Assembly (NCBI GenBank): GCA_022778545.1
Contig: JALFDW010000030.1
Span: 1 to 60,187, forward strand
Length of the DNA: 60,187 bases
Reading direction: 5' to 3'
Origin: a bacterium
Lineage (GTDB): Bacteria; Bacillota; Clostridia; Christensenellales; CAG-138
The notes under the pieces are model-generated. The model made no database searches and had not been told where the DNA came from. It saw only the letters and a list, made by a program, of their open reading frames with translations. Positions 24,955-33,644 of this stretch are shown here, in pieces (positions within the stretch are counted from its first letter, which is position 1; every line of letters starts with the position of its first letter). The translations under genes and the position numbers were made by a program.

Positions 24955-25878
24955 TCATTCGTTATCCGCATCCGCGCGTTTCTCTTCCCCCTGCTGCTCC
25001 CCCTTATCCATAAGCGTGCTCACAATGCCGCAGAGGATGCCGCCGATCGGGAACACGGCCCAGGCCGGGTGCCACTTGTTCCAGATGAACCCGCAGGCAA
25101 GAAAAATCGCCGTCGCCGTCAGCATGATCGCCCCGCTGATGCGGCTTGAAAGCGGCTCCCCGCCCGCGCGCGGCTTGTTTTCGCGGTTATAGGCAGCGAT
25201 ATCGTATTTGCTCTTTTGCAGACCGCCATATACGATAAGCGGCACGCCGATCGTAACCCCAACAAGCACTACCGCGCCCGCAGCATACTCCGATACGGCG
25301 CTACCCCAAGCCGCTGCGCCAAACTCAGCAATGCCCACGCAGGCGATCACGCCAAGAAGGATCGCGCCAATGCCCACGCACAGCCGTGCTGCAAAAACGC
25401 TGTTCGCTCTGCGGCATTCCGCGGCGCTGTAAAGCGCGCCCACGCGGGGATGCTCCCTGCGGAAGCTTTCCATGCGGATGCCATAAAGCACGAAGAGCAG
25501 CACGGCAACCGTAAGAAGCCCGAGGAACACCATGGTCATAATTTCTTCGCCAACGATCATGCCGAGCCCAACGAGCAGCGTCACGCCCAGGAGAATGAGC
25601 GCCACCCCGCCCGCGATTGCGCGGGAGAACGCGTTCATGAAGGGTTCGTATTCCGCATCGTCCTCGGACGCGGCGGCATCCGCGCTGCCGCGCACGAGCG
25701 TTTCAAGATCGCAGCCGAACAGCTCACACATCTGGAGCAGCTTTTCCATTTCAGGGTAGCTCTGCCCGCTCTCCCACTTGGAAACGGACTGGCGCGTTAC
25801 ACCGAGCGCCTCTGCAAACTGTTCCTGCGTGAGGCCACGGCGCTTGCGCAGAAACTGGATGTTATCAGAACAGGACAT
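24955..25878 (-). CDS. XRE-family regulator with membrane domain
   Basis: 307 residues from MSCSDNIQFLRKRRGLTQEQF (start 25878; GGAGG is 11 nt upstream). The first ~65 residues are a typical Cro/C1 HTH (LTQEQFAEALGVTRQSVSKWESGQSYPEMEKLLQMCELFGCDLETLV). The rest has about six membrane segments. Such HTH-plus-membrane proteins are common in Clostridia. The signal sensed is unknown. It diverges from the CPBP protease gene and may control it. Confidence 0.88.
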   Translation of the reverse strand: MSCSDNIQFLRKRRGLTQEQFAEALGVTRQSVSKWESGQSYPEMEKLLQMCELFGCDLETLVRGSADAAASEDDAEYEPFMNAFSRAIAGGVALILLGVTLLVGLGMIVGEEIMTMVFLGLLTVAVLLFVLYGIRMESFRREHPRVGALYSAAECRRANSVFAARLCVGIGAILLGVIACVGIAEFGAAAWGSAVSEYAAGAVVLVGVTIGVPLIVYGGLQKSKYDIAAYNRENKPRAGGEPLSSRISGAIMLTATAIFLACGFIWNKWHPAWAVFPIGGILCGIVSTLMDKGEQQGEEKRADADNE

Positions 25879-26056
25879 GAGTGTTACAACCTCCAACAAA
25901 AAATATCATTCAGCGCTGTTGTCGGCTCTTATTGTACCATTCATACCGCGCACCCGGAACCAATTTCGTGTTGCTTTTTGCGTTTTTTTGCGCAACTGCA
26001 ACGTTACATGCCTCTGAAACCGCGCTAAATCCCAACACCCGCTTCTTCTCCCCCAC

Positions 26057-26085
26057 TTCAACCGCACCGGAAAACATGCTATAAT
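26057..26085 (+). promoter_or_regulatory. Promoter of the CPBP protease gene
   Basis: TATAAT at 26080-26085 with TTCAAC 17 nt upstream at 26057-26062. The -35 is weak. It lies about 32 bp before the start codon. Confidence 0.5.
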
Positions 26086-26116
26086 GGCTTAAAATCATTG
26101 TATGGTGGTATGGGGA

Positions 26117-26851
26117 ATGCACAAGTTGTATCAAAAAAGCGAAATCTGGTTTGCCATCCTGTGGATCATCGTCTACGTTGTCGGAACGAGCGTTGCCGAT
26201 GCGGTATCGGAAGCGGCCGGCATGGCAAAGTCGGTAACTCTGCTCTTTCACATAGCGCTTTCCGCAATCGCATTGGTCTGGCTTTCGAAGCACGGTTTGC
26301 GCAAAAAGTACGGCCTCTGCAAAACGGAAACACCCGCTTCCCGCTTTCTGTATTATATCCCGCTCATCGCCATCGCTTCCTGCAACCTGTGGTTCGGCGT
26401 TGCGCTGAACCTGCCAGCGCATGAGGCGCTCCTGTACATCGGCAGCATGATTTGCGTGGGCTTCCTCGAAGAGCTGATCTTCCGCGGATTCCTGTTCAAG
26501 GCCATGAGCCGGGACAACATAAAGTCTGCGGTGCTCGTTTCCAGCATCACCTTCGGGATCGGGCACATCGTAAACCTGATCAACGGCAGCGGCGCGGATA
26601 TTGTTTCAAACCTTTGCCAGATATGCTATGCTACGGCTTTCGGCTTCCTGTTCGTCATCCTCTTCCACAGGGGGAAAAGCCTCCTGCCGTGCATCATCGC
26701 ACACAGCACGATCAATGCGCTCAGCGTTTTTTCAAGCAGTGCAAACATCTCAACCGGAACGATCATCATCGTCTCCGTTGTGCTGACTGTGGTTGCGCTC
26801 GCATATGCGTTCCTGCTCCTGAAGCTGCTTCCAAAGCAGCAGGAGGAATAG
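26117..26851 (+). CDS. CPBP-family intramembrane metalloprotease
   Basis: 244 residues (start MHKLYQKSEIW at 26117; the ATG at 26102 is an alternative). It has eight or so membrane segments. Motif 1, CVGFLEELIFRGFLFKAM, carries the EE-x3-R catalytic pair. Motif 2, ITFGIGHIVNL, carries the His, and a third His lies in LPCIIAHSTINAL. These are the marks of the CAAX protease/bacteriocin-processing group. The substrate is unknown: peptide maturation, self-immunity or signal protein cleavage are all possible. Confidence 0.92.
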   Translation: MHKLYQKSEIWFAILWIIVYVVGTSVADAVSEAAGMAKSVTLLFHIALSAIALVWLSKHGLRKKYGLCKTETPASRFLYYIPLIAIASCNLWFGVALNLPAHEALLYIGSMICVGFLEELIFRGFLFKAMSRDNIKSAVLVSSITFGIGHIVNLINGSGADIVSNLCQICYATAFGFLFVILFHRGKSLLPCIIAHSTINALSVFSSSANISTGTIIIVSVVLTVVALAYAFLLLKLLPKQQEE

Positions 26852-26880
26852 GCTCGTTATATAAACACAGCACCCGGCGT

Positions 26881-28077
26881 TCACTCCGCTTCCAACAGGC
26901 GTCTGCTGCTGTTGTCCATGGCCAGCGCACCAAGCGGAGCGGTTATTAAAATCGCCAGAACCGCGATCGACAGCGCCAGTTTTCCGCAGGGAAGGCCCAG
27001 CGCCAACGGCACGGAACCGATGGCGGCCTGAACGGTCGCCTTTGGGAGATAAGAAAAGACGCAGAAAAGCCGTTCTTTTGTATTGAGCGGTGTGCCCAAC
27101 ATGCAAAGCAGAACGCCGGCAGAACGAATCACAAGTGCGATCCCTATCATCGCCGCTGCCGGAAAGCCCGCGCTCAAGGTATACCGAATGTCCACGGCCG
27201 CGCCAACAAGCACAAACAGGATCACCTCGGCAGCCAGCCACAGCTTCCCGAGCTTTTCCTGCAGCCGCATTATGACTTCCTTTACGCTCCGCATTGCGAT
27301 CACAAACGCCATGCTTATGACCGCAAGCAGGCCCGACACAGCGACAATGCCCTGAAGCCACGTTTCCGCCGCAAGCAGCAGAAAAGCTGTGCCGAGCATG
27401 ATAATAACCTTCACGCTGTTTCTTATCAAATGCCCGTTTTTACAGCGCATTTCAAAGAATGAGGACAAAGCAAACCCAAGCACAGCGCCAGCCGCTATGC
27501 CAAGCACGATTGAAACAGGGATGTCGACAAAGCCCGTCCAATCGGCAGTTCCGCCCTGCGCCATGGAAACAACGGTTGAAAAGACGACCAATACAAATAC
27601 GTCATCCAGGGATGCCCCGGCGAGTATCATTTGCGGTATGCCCTTTTTCGTCCCGACCCTGCTTTCGATCAGGCCGACCATTCTCGGCACGACAACAGCC
27701 GGGGAGACCGCGCTCAGCACAGCGCCGATCACAGCAGCCTCAACGCTCGTTATTCCGAAAAGTACCGGCGCAAAGAGCACATACGCCATGATCTCAAACG
27801 TGGCCGGGAGGAATGCGAGCAACAGCGCGGGCCTTCCCACCTTTTTCAGGTCTTTCCCGTTCAGGGACAGCCCTGCTTTGATGAGGATAATAACAAGGGC
27901 CATCTTGCGCAGCTCTACCGATATCCCAAGGATCGAAGGGTCGAGCAGGTCAAGCACGAACGGCCCGAGCAGAATGCCGGCAATGAGCATGCCGATGATC
28001 CGCGGCAGTTTGATTTTTTCCGCGATTGCCGCAAGGCTCAATCCCACAAGAAAAATAAGGCCCAGTGACGTTAACAT
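26881..28077 (-). CDS. Cation/proton antiporter (CPA family)
   Basis: 398 residues from MLTSLGLIFLVGLSLAAIAEKIKLPRIIG (start 28077, GGAGG 9 nt upstream). It has about twelve membrane segments. Family text includes GMLIAGILLGPFVLDLLDPSILG, VIGAVLSAVSPAVVVPRMV and ILAGASLDDVFVLVVFST, where the Asp pair of the ion site sits. There is no TrkA nucleotide-binding C-terminus. It is expected to swap Na+ or K+ for H+. It lies after a structured leader with a strong terminator. Confidence 0.92.
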   Translation of the reverse strand: MLTSLGLIFLVGLSLAAIAEKIKLPRIIGMLIAGILLGPFVLDLLDPSILGISVELRKMALVIILIKAGLSLNGKDLKKVGRPALLLAFLPATFEIMAYVLFAPVLFGITSVEAAVIGAVLSAVSPAVVVPRMVGLIESRVGTKKGIPQMILAGASLDDVFVLVVFSTVVSMAQGGTADWTGFVDIPVSIVLGIAAGAVLGFALSSFFEMRCKNGHLIRNSVKVIIMLGTAFLLLAAETWLQGIVAVSGLLAVISMAFVIAMRSVKEVIMRLQEKLGKLWLAAEVILFVLVGAAVDIRYTLSAGFPAAAMIGIALVIRSAGVLLCMLGTPLNTKERLFCVFSYLPKATVQAAIGSVPLALGLPCGKLALSIAVLAILITAPLGALAMDNSSRRLLEAE

Positions 28078-28256
28078 AATATTTAATCCTCCGGAAAGCG
28101 CAGAAAAAGCTGACAATTTCTGCGTAGAATTTTGCAGAAGTCATCAGCTTTTCAAGCGGTTCAGGTTACCCTTTGGGAGAACTTCATTCCCATTATTCTA
28201 TTCATGATGCGGCCTTGCATCCGCCTGCCCGACCTTTAGCAGGTTCGGATATTCAG
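28078..28256 (-). ncRNA. Candidate regulatory RNA leader of the antiporter gene
   Basis: On the minus strand the leader begins about 10 nt past the lysS stop. It holds a stem CCTGC/GCAGG around a TAAAGGTCGG loop, a second stem GATGC/GCATC around AAGGCC, a small GGGA/TCCC stem, and AAAGGGTAACC, then the terminator at 28152-28104, and only then the ribosome site. The order (compact stems, terminator, antiporter) resembles ion-sensing riboswitches. I cannot match it to a known class from memory. Confidence 0.45.
28104..28152 (-). terminator. Terminator between lysS and the antiporter gene
   Basis: A long stem, AAAGCTGATGACTTCTGC pairing (two mismatches) with GCAGAAATTGTCAGCTTT, followed by more T. 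It ends 27 bp before the antiporter start. It is either the lysS-operon terminator or the expression platform of the leader. No separate promoter is visible for the antiporter between it and lysS. Confidence 0.82.
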
Positions 28257-28265
28257 GCTGGCTTC

Positions 28266-29783
28266 TTACTTGTCCACTGGCTTCATTGTGGGGAACAGCA
28301 GCACGTCCCGGATGGTGGAAGAATCGGTCAGGAGCATGACCATGCGGTCGATGCCGATGCCGATGCCGCCCGTCGGAGGCATGCCGTATTCGAGGGCGGT
28401 GCAGAAGTCCTCGTCGATCATCATGGCCTCATCATCGCCCTTGGCACGCTCCATGGCCTGCTGCACAAAGCGGCCGCGCTGGTCGATGGGGTCGTTCAGC
28501 TCGGAGAAGGCGTTCGCATACTCATGGCCTGCGATGAACAGCTCAAAACGCTCCGTGATGCCGGGGCACCCGGGCTTGCGCTTTGTGAGCGGAGAGACCT
28601 CCACCGGGTAATCGATGATGAACGTGGGCTGCACGAGGCGATCCTCCACGAACTCGTCAAAGGCTTCGGCAAGAATCTTGCCCTTCGTGGCCGTCTTATC
28701 TTCGATCTCAAGGCCGATGGACTTTGCAAGCGCGCGCGCTTCTTCATCCGTCGCACAGGCAAGGAAGTCCGCGCCCGTGTATTCCTTCACGGCGTCGTTC
28801 ATCGGCAGGCGGCGGAAGGGAGGCGTAAGGTCGATCTCCTGCCCCTGATAGTTGATCTTCGTCGTGCCGTTGACCATTTGGCAGCAATGGGAGAACAGAT
28901 CCTCGGAAAGGGCCATCATGCCGTTATAATCCGTGTAAGCCTGGTACAGCTCGATGGTGGTAAATTCCGGGTTGTGCGTTGCGTCCATGCCCTCGTTGCG
29001 GAAGATGCGGCCGATCTCGTATACGCGCTCCAAACCGCCCACGATGCACATCTTCAGATGCAACTCCGTAGCAATGCGCATGTACATGTCGATATCAAGC
29101 GCGTTATGGTGCGTGATAAACGGGCGCGCAGACGCGCCGGAGGCCGTTGTGTTGAGCACGGGCGTCTCCACCTCGATGAAGCCCTGCGCATTGAGCCGGT
29201 TGCGGATCTCCGCAATGATCCTCGAGCGTTTGACGAACGTTTCGCGCACGCCGGGGTTCACGATAAGGTCCACAAAACGCTGGCGGTAGCGCAGTTCCGG
29301 GTCCTTCAGGCCATGGAACTTCTCCGGCAGCGGGCGGAGGGACTTGGAGAGCAGCGTAACCTGTTCCGCGTGGATGGAGATCTCGCCGGTGCGGGTCTTG
29401 AACACCTTGCCCACAACGCCGAGGATGTCGCCGATATCCATGGTCTTGAAATCGGCATAGGCTTCCTCGCCCACATCATCCCGGCGGACGTAGATCTGAA
29501 TGTCGCCCTTGTAATCGAGCAGGTGGGCAAAGCTGGCCTTGCCCATGATGCGTTTGGACATCATGCGCCCCGCCAGGCTCACGGATTTTCCCTCGAGCGC
29601 ATCGTATTGCGCGATCACATCCGTGCTGTACAGCTGCTGGTCATAGCGCACGATCTCAAACGGATCGCGGCCGGCATCCTGAAGTGCCTTGAGCTTATCC
29701 CGCCGGATCTGCAGCAGTTCGCTCAGTTCCTCCTGGGTGAGAGCCCGCTCTTCAGGCGCGTTCACGTTTCTTTGCTCGTCCAT
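28266..29783 (-). CDS. lysS: Lysyl-tRNA synthetase, class II
   Basis: 505 residues. The OB-fold anticodon domain ([32 protein letters not shown]) is followed by the class II core: motif 2 [23 protein letters not shown] and motif 3 [15 protein letters not shown] near the end. It charges tRNA-Lys with lysine. The start has GGAGAG upstream, 39 bp after greA, so greA and lysS share a transcript. Confidence 0.98.
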   Translation of the reverse strand: MDEQRNVNAPEERALTQEELSELLQIRRDKLKALQDAGRDPFEIVRYDQQLYSTDVIAQYDALEGKSVSLAGRMMSKRIMGKASFAHLLDYKGDIQIYVRRDDVGEEAYADFKTMDIGDILGVVGKVFKTRTGEISIHAEQVTLLSKSLRPLPEKFHGLKDPELRYRQRFVDLIVNPGVRETFVKRSRIIAEIRNRLNAQGFIEVETPVLNTTASGASARPFITHHNALDIDMYMRIATELHLKMCIVGGLERVYEIGRIFRNEGMDATHNPEFTTIELYQAYTDYNGMMALSEDLFSHCCQMVNGTTKINYQGQEIDLTPPFRRLPMNDAVKEYTGADFLACATDEEARALAKSIGLEIEDKTATKGKILAEAFDEFVEDRLVQPTFIIDYPVEVSPLTKRKPGCPGITERFELFIAGHEYANAFSELNDPIDQRGRFVQQAMERAKGDDEAMMIDEDFCTALEYGMPPTGGIGIGIDRMVMLLTDSSTIRDVLLFPTMKPVDK

Positions 29784-29822
29784 GTTTCTCTCCTGTTTGT
29801 GTGATTGAAATGTTTTGCCGGA

Positions 29823-30296
29823 TCACTTGCTGATGGCAAGGATCTCAAACTGCATCATGCCGCCCGGGGTCTGGATGTCCACCTTTTCGCCAGCCTTGTG
29901 ACCGATGAGCCCTGCGCCCACGGGGGATTCGTTGGAAATGCGGTTTTCGAGCGGGTTGGCTTCCGCCGTACCTACGATCTGGTATTCCGCCTCGCGGCCG
30001 CCAAGCGCGGGCATGCGCACGCGCACCGTTGCGCCCACGTTCACAACGTCCGTCCTGATGCTGTCCTCATCGATGAGCACAACGTTCTTGAGCATGTTCT
30101 CGATCTCGACGATCTCATACTCCATGCGCGCCTGCTCGGCCTTTGCCGCATCGTATTCCGCGTTTTCGCTGAGGTCGCCGAACGAACGGGCGATCTTGAT
30201 CTGTTCCGCAATTTCCGTGCGGCCGGTGGTCTTCAGGTATTCCAGCCGCTCCTCATATTTCTTTACGCCTTCCGCAGTCAAACGTACTTCCGCCAT
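29823..30296 (-). CDS. greA: Transcription elongation factor GreA
   Basis: 157 residues. The N-terminal coiled coil (LTAEGVKKYEERLEYLKTTGRTEIAEQIKIARSFGDLSENAEYDAAKAEQ, with the acidic tip DLSENAEYD) and the C-terminal FKBP-like domain (ENRISNESPVGAGLIGHKAGEKVDI) are complete. GreA enters the RNA polymerase secondary channel to rescue stalled complexes. First gene of the greA-lysS unit, with a clear promoter upstream. Confidence 0.98.
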   Translation of the reverse strand: MAEVRLTAEGVKKYEERLEYLKTTGRTEIAEQIKIARSFGDLSENAEYDAAKAEQARMEYEIVEIENMLKNVVLIDEDSIRTDVVNVGATVRVRMPALGGREAEYQIVGTAEANPLENRISNESPVGAGLIGHKAGEKVDIQTPGGMMQFEILAISK

Positions 30297-30392
30297 GGAT
30301 CATGTTCCTCCATCATAAAATCAAGAATAAAAAACGCACGGAGCCGCGCCCCGCATGGTTCTCTTTCTTATTTATTCTTGTTCGTATAAGCC

Positions 30393-30421
30393 ATTATATG
30401 TAAGGGCTTCCCCTTTGTCAA
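30393..30421 (-). promoter_or_regulatory. Sigma-A promoter of greA-lysS
   Basis: A consensus TTGACA (30421-30416) and TATAAT (30398-30393) on the minus strand with a 17-nt spacer, about 97 bp before the greA start. Confidence 0.88.
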
Positions 30422-30512
30422 GAATCTGAAACGTGTTTCTTCCCATGTCATTTTTATTAAAAGCCTAAATGTTAACAATGTGTCAACACCGTTCAATTGC
30501 CCATTTATATGT

Positions 30513-30541
30513 TTGACATGGCATAGATGAATTGTTATACT
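30513..30541 (+). promoter_or_regulatory. Promoter rightward toward the 30700 gene
   Basis: TTGACA 30513-30518 and TATACT 30536-30541 with 17 nt between. The rest of the 403-bp gap 30297-30699 holds only the divergent greA promoter and a 21-codon ORF at 30585. Confidence 0.75.
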
Positions 30542-30584
30542 GAAATTAACATTATTATCAACTTAACAAATGAGGAAATCAACC

Positions 30585-30650
30585 ATGAAAAAGTTCGTCC
30601 CAAATGCTGACCGTTTCAGGACGACATACATTTTGGTATCCAATCATTGA
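30585..30650 (+). CDS. Possible 21-residue leader peptide
   Basis: An ATG at 30585 follows TGAGGAAA and opens a 21-codon frame (MKKFVPNADRF... ending VSNH). It begins about 40 nt after the promoter at 30513-30541 and 50 bp before the next gene. No amino-acid run suggests an attenuator. It may simply be a chance small ORF. Confidence 0.25.
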   Translation: MKKFVPNADRFRTTYILVSNH

Positions 30651-30699
30651 TTTAATCATACCATAATAGCTGTAATCCAACTATAGGGGGAAACAATAA

Positions 30700-31266
30700 A
30701 TGAAGCTCATAACTGCACGCGCTGCAAAAATCATAGCGGCTCTGCTGTTGCTTGCCTGCCTTGCCGGTGCATGCCGACTGCTGATGCATACGGGGCTGTT
30801 GCTAGCAGGCCGGATATCGGTGGAACGGGCGGGCGCGGAGCCCATCCTGCTTAGCGGAAAACCGCAGGAAGGCGGGTGGCTCACCCTGCCGGAGCAGATC
30901 GTTCTCAACGCGCCGGAAGGTATCCCGCAGGCGATACGCACCGGGGTCACATGCATGGGGCTTCTGCGCTTTCTCCCGTGCTTTGCGGCGCTTATTCTCT
31001 GCGCGCTCATGCTCATCAACATTCTGCGGGGGCAGCTTCTCTGCAAAACAAATGCCCGCCTGCTGTGCGCGGCGGGCGCTGTCATAACCGCAACGGCAAT
31101 CCTGCTCCCTCTGCTTAATGGATATGCGATTCCCGCGCTGATTCAGGCAGCCTCAGGCGCGGGGATTGGAGTTGGGCTGGATTTTTCCCGCAGCCCGCAG
31201 CTCTGGCAGGGGCTTGTTCTTTTGCTTGCCGCGCAGGTGCTGCATACCGGTGAGCAGAGAGCCTGA
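30700..31266 (+). CDS. Hypothetical membrane protein, DUF2975-like
   Basis: 188 residues with four hydrophobic segments (IIAALLLLACLAGACRLLM, FLPCFAALILCALMLINILRGQ, LLCAAGAVITATAILLPLLNG and a final one) and a long loop between the first two. The layout resembles DUF2975, but the family signature is weak. GGGGGAAAC lies upstream. Confidence 0.65.
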   Translation: MKLITARAAKIIAALLLLACLAGACRLLMHTGLLLAGRISVERAGAEPILLSGKPQEGGWLTLPEQIVLNAPEGIPQAIRTGVTCMGLLRFLPCFAALILCALMLINILRGQLLCKTNARLLCAAGAVITATAILLPLLNGYAIPALIQAASGAGIGVGLDFSRSPQLWQGLVLLLAAQVLHTGEQRA

Positions 31267-31302
31267 TTTATGATGCACACTAATGATACAACCACAATAA
31301 TT

Positions 31303-31610
31303 CACAGGGGACGTCCGGGAGGACGTCCTCAACATCCGTGCTCTCAGCAGTTATGCGCGAAGATGTTGCCATTGTTCCACCCTCTCAGTCACCTGCGGTG
31401 ACAGCTCCCCCAAAGGGGGGAGCCAAGCCTCATTCCCACCTACACCCACATTGAAGCAGGCTTGCCTCTCCCCTCGGGAGAGGTGGCAATGCCGCAAGGC
31501 ATTGACGGAGAGGGGGTGTGTAGGGGACGATGCCCTCCATCGCCCCGTCTTATACAAACGACATTCCTTTTATTTTGCGGGATATCCGGAGTCCGTCCCC
31601 TACACCCTTT
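31303..31610. repeat. Mosaic of palindromic intergenic repeats, copy 1
   Basis: The gap between the 30700 gene and dus is filled by modules that recur at 32650-32890, 53055-53335 and 55945-56110: a GGACGTCC palindrome with GTCCCCTACA, the block CTCCCAAAGG-like stem, a GAGAGGTGGCA...GACGGAGAGGG stem, and a GATGCCCTCCATCGCCCCG unit followed by TTATAC. No ORF in it looks like protein. Confidence 0.75.
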
Positions 31611-31657
31611 CTTCCGGCTGAATTATCAATTATCAATTGTCAATTATCAATTCTCGA

Positions 31658-32629
31658 TCAGCCGTTCAGGCTTTCCCTGTATTGCAGGAGCATGGTTTCA
31701 AGCTCCGCAAGGCTGCCGATGCGGTTCACCTGCGCGCGCAGCGTGGACGCACCGCGCATGCCGGAAAGATACCACGCCACATGCTTGCGCATTTCGATGA
31801 CCGCGCGGCCGCCGCGGCATTCCACGAGCCGCCGGGCATGGGCAAGCGCCGCATCGATGCGTTCCGCATCGGTGGGCGGCGTATATTCCCTGCCGGAAAG
31901 GGCGGCTTTGATCTCCGCAAACAGGAACGGATTTCCCTCCGCGCCGCGTGCGACCATCACACCGTCACAGCCGGTATGCGCACGCAAAGCAAGCGCATCC
32001 GCACCGGAGAACACATCCCCGTTGCCGATCACAGGGATGGAAACCACCTGCTTCACTTCTGCGATAATGTCCCAATCCGCACGGCCGCTATACATCTGTT
32101 CCCGCGTGCGTCCGTGCACGGTCACCATCGACGCGCCGGATTCCTCCGCCATGCGTGCAAACGCAACAGCGTTGATGTGCTCCGCATCGTAGCCCTTGCG
32201 GAACTTCACCGTCACAGGCAATGCGGACGCCTTCGCCGTGGCCTCGATGATGCGCGCAGCGCGGGGCAAATCGCGCATGAGCGCGCTGCCCTCCCCATTG
32301 CCGGTGATCTTGCGGGCGGGGCAGCCCATGTTCAGGTCGATGAGCGCCAACCCCTCCGGCGCTTCCTCCGAAAGGCGCTTTGCCATCTCCGACACGATCT
32401 CAGGCTCCGCGCCGAAAAGCTGCACGCCATAGGGCCGCTCCTGCGGAGAGGCCGCAAGCAGGGAAGCCGTGCGGTCGCTGCCATAATAAAGCCCCTTTGC
32501 GCTCACCATTTCCGTATAGGAAAAATCAGCCCCCATGGCGCGGCAGATCTCGCGGAAGGCAAGATCCGTAACGCCCGCCATGGGCGCAAGCAGGACGGGA
32601 AATTCCGTTTTGGGGTCAAAAAAGAGCAA
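31658..32629 (-). CDS. dus: tRNA-dihydrouridine synthase
   Basis: 323 residues. It starts LLFFDPKTEFPVLLAPMAGVTDLAFREICRAMGADFSYTEM, with the FMN-binding LAPMAGVTD motif, then LIDLNMGCPARKITGNGEGSALM with the catalytic Cys, VTVHGRTREQMYSG and IGNGDVFSG. It reduces uridines in the D-loop of tRNA with NADPH. The start is close to CCAAAGGAGATG. It is the DusB type by sequence length and order. Confidence 0.96.
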   Translation of the reverse strand: MLFFDPKTEFPVLLAPMAGVTDLAFREICRAMGADFSYTEMVSAKGLYYGSDRTASLLAASPQERPYGVQLFGAEPEIVSEMAKRLSEEAPEGLALIDLNMGCPARKITGNGEGSALMRDLPRAARIIEATAKASALPVTVKFRKGYDAEHINAVAFARMAEESGASMVTVHGRTREQMYSGRADWDIIAEVKQVVSIPVIGNGDVFSGADALALRAHTGCDGVMVARGAEGNPFLFAEIKAALSGREYTPPTDAERIDAALAHARRLVECRGGRAVIEMRKHVAWYLSGMRGASTLRAQVNRIGSLAELETMLLQYRESLNG

Positions 32630-32649
32630 AGGTTCATCTCCTTTGGAAA

Positions 32650-32890
32650 ATCGGGGTGTTGAAGGTGCAGCGCACCTTCGGAGGCATTTGCAGAAAATTC
32701 GAAACGATGGTTATAATCCGCGGGACGTCCGGAGGCTGTCCCCTACACTTGTCCTCTCGGTGATTATGCACATGTAGGGGGCGATGCCCTTCATCGCCCC
32801 GCCTTATACAACCCATACCCGCAATAGAACATTCTTGCCTCTCCCCCTGGGAGAGGTGGCAGCGCACAGCGCTGACGGAGAGGGCGGTCT
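32650..32890. repeat. Mosaic of palindromic intergenic repeats, copy 2
   Basis: Contains TGAAGGTGCAGCGCACCTTC (32660-32679, a 20-bp palindrome with a 3-base centre, repeated at 55951-55970), the GGGACGTCC module at 32722, the GATGCCCTTCATCGCCCCG module and the GAGAGGTGGCA...GACGGAGAGGG module. It lies upstream of dus, on the side of its promoter. Confidence 0.75.
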
Positions 32891-32921
32891 TTCACCCTTC
32901 ACCCTTAGTTTTTCACTCTTT

Positions 32922-33482
32922 TTACGGTGTCGGTGAAGGCAGCAGCGAATAATCCGGCGTGGGAACGGGCTTCATTTCCGGGTTTTCCTCAATGAGCGTA
33001 AGCCCCGTAATGTACCAGCGCGAGCCGGAACGCGCAAGCGCTACCGAATAACGCGCCGGCACCCATTCCGGAAGCTCCGCGCCGGATTCCGCATCGTTTG
33101 CGGCAGCATTGACGGCGGCAAGCTGCGTCAACACCTGCATGTTCGCGCGCTTGTTCCAGGGGAGGACCGTGACGCGCTCCACATCCACCCGGTAATCGAA
33201 GCTTGAAACGGTGAACGCGTCGTACGCGCCTTCATAGAGCGCATTGTCGTTGCGCACGAAATCCTCCGTGAAATACTCCGTCAGCTCCAGCACCGCGCCG
33301 TCCGTCAGGATGCATTCGGCGCGCGCCTCCAGCCCCTCTGTCACGAGAATGTAGAGGTTGCTCACATACATGCCCTCTACGAACACGCCGAGGCAGAGCG
33401 CCACGATGGCGGTGATGATCAAAAGCGTGCGCAGCACATACCAGATGGAACGACTTGCGACCGCATATTTGTTGCGCGACAT
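32922..33482 (-). CDS. Membrane-anchored hypothetical protein
   Basis: 186 residues from MSRNKYAVASRSIWYVLRTLL (start 33482, with GAAAGGAAG upstream; the longer frame has no ribosome site). One membrane segment (IITAIVALCLGVFVEGMYVSNLYIL) is followed by an outer domain with FTVSSFDYRVDVERVTVLPWNKRANMQVL and a Pro/Thr-rich end. Family not recognised. Confidence 0.75.
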   Translation of the reverse strand: MSRNKYAVASRSIWYVLRTLLIITAIVALCLGVFVEGMYVSNLYILVTEGLEARAECILTDGAVLELTEYFTEDFVRNDNALYEGAYDAFTVSSFDYRVDVERVTVLPWNKRANMQVLTQLAAVNAAANDAESGAELPEWVPARYSVALARSGSRWYITGLTLIEENPEMKPVPTPDYSLLPSPTP

Positions 33483-33602
33483 AAGCGGCTTCCTTTCAAA
33501 CTGCCGAAGCGGCCGCATGCAGCCGTTTCGATACTTTTTCAAATTAAGAATACCACATCGCGCCCCGGAAGGCAAATGAACGGTTTGTGAGGATTTAGAG
33601 AA

Positions 33603-33627
33603 TAAAAAAGAGGGCGCATGCGCCCTC
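33603..33627 (-). terminator. Terminator of the ornithine cyclodeaminase gene
   Basis: A palindromic stem GAGGGCGCATGCGCCCTC is followed on the minus strand by TTTTTTATT. It lies 18 bp after the stop at 33645. Confidence 0.82.
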
Positions 33628-33644
33628 ACAGCTGCTTATTGTGC

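Noticed and set aside
28173-29804. 543-codon plus-strand ORF opposite lysS
   Set aside because: Shadow of lysS: His/Asp/Val-rich low-complexity translation, while lysS has all class II motifs.
30470-30500. Minus-strand GACACATT near 30488 as a fifth copy of the shared promoter
   Set aside because: The CTATC box and the 19-nt spacing to a -10 are absent. The match arises from overlapping TTGACA-like words.
32922-33629. Longer start at 33629 for the membrane-anchored hypothetical gene
   Set aside because: The extension lacks a ribosome site and crosses AT-rich promoter-like DNA. The ATG at 33482 has GAAAGGAAG upstream.
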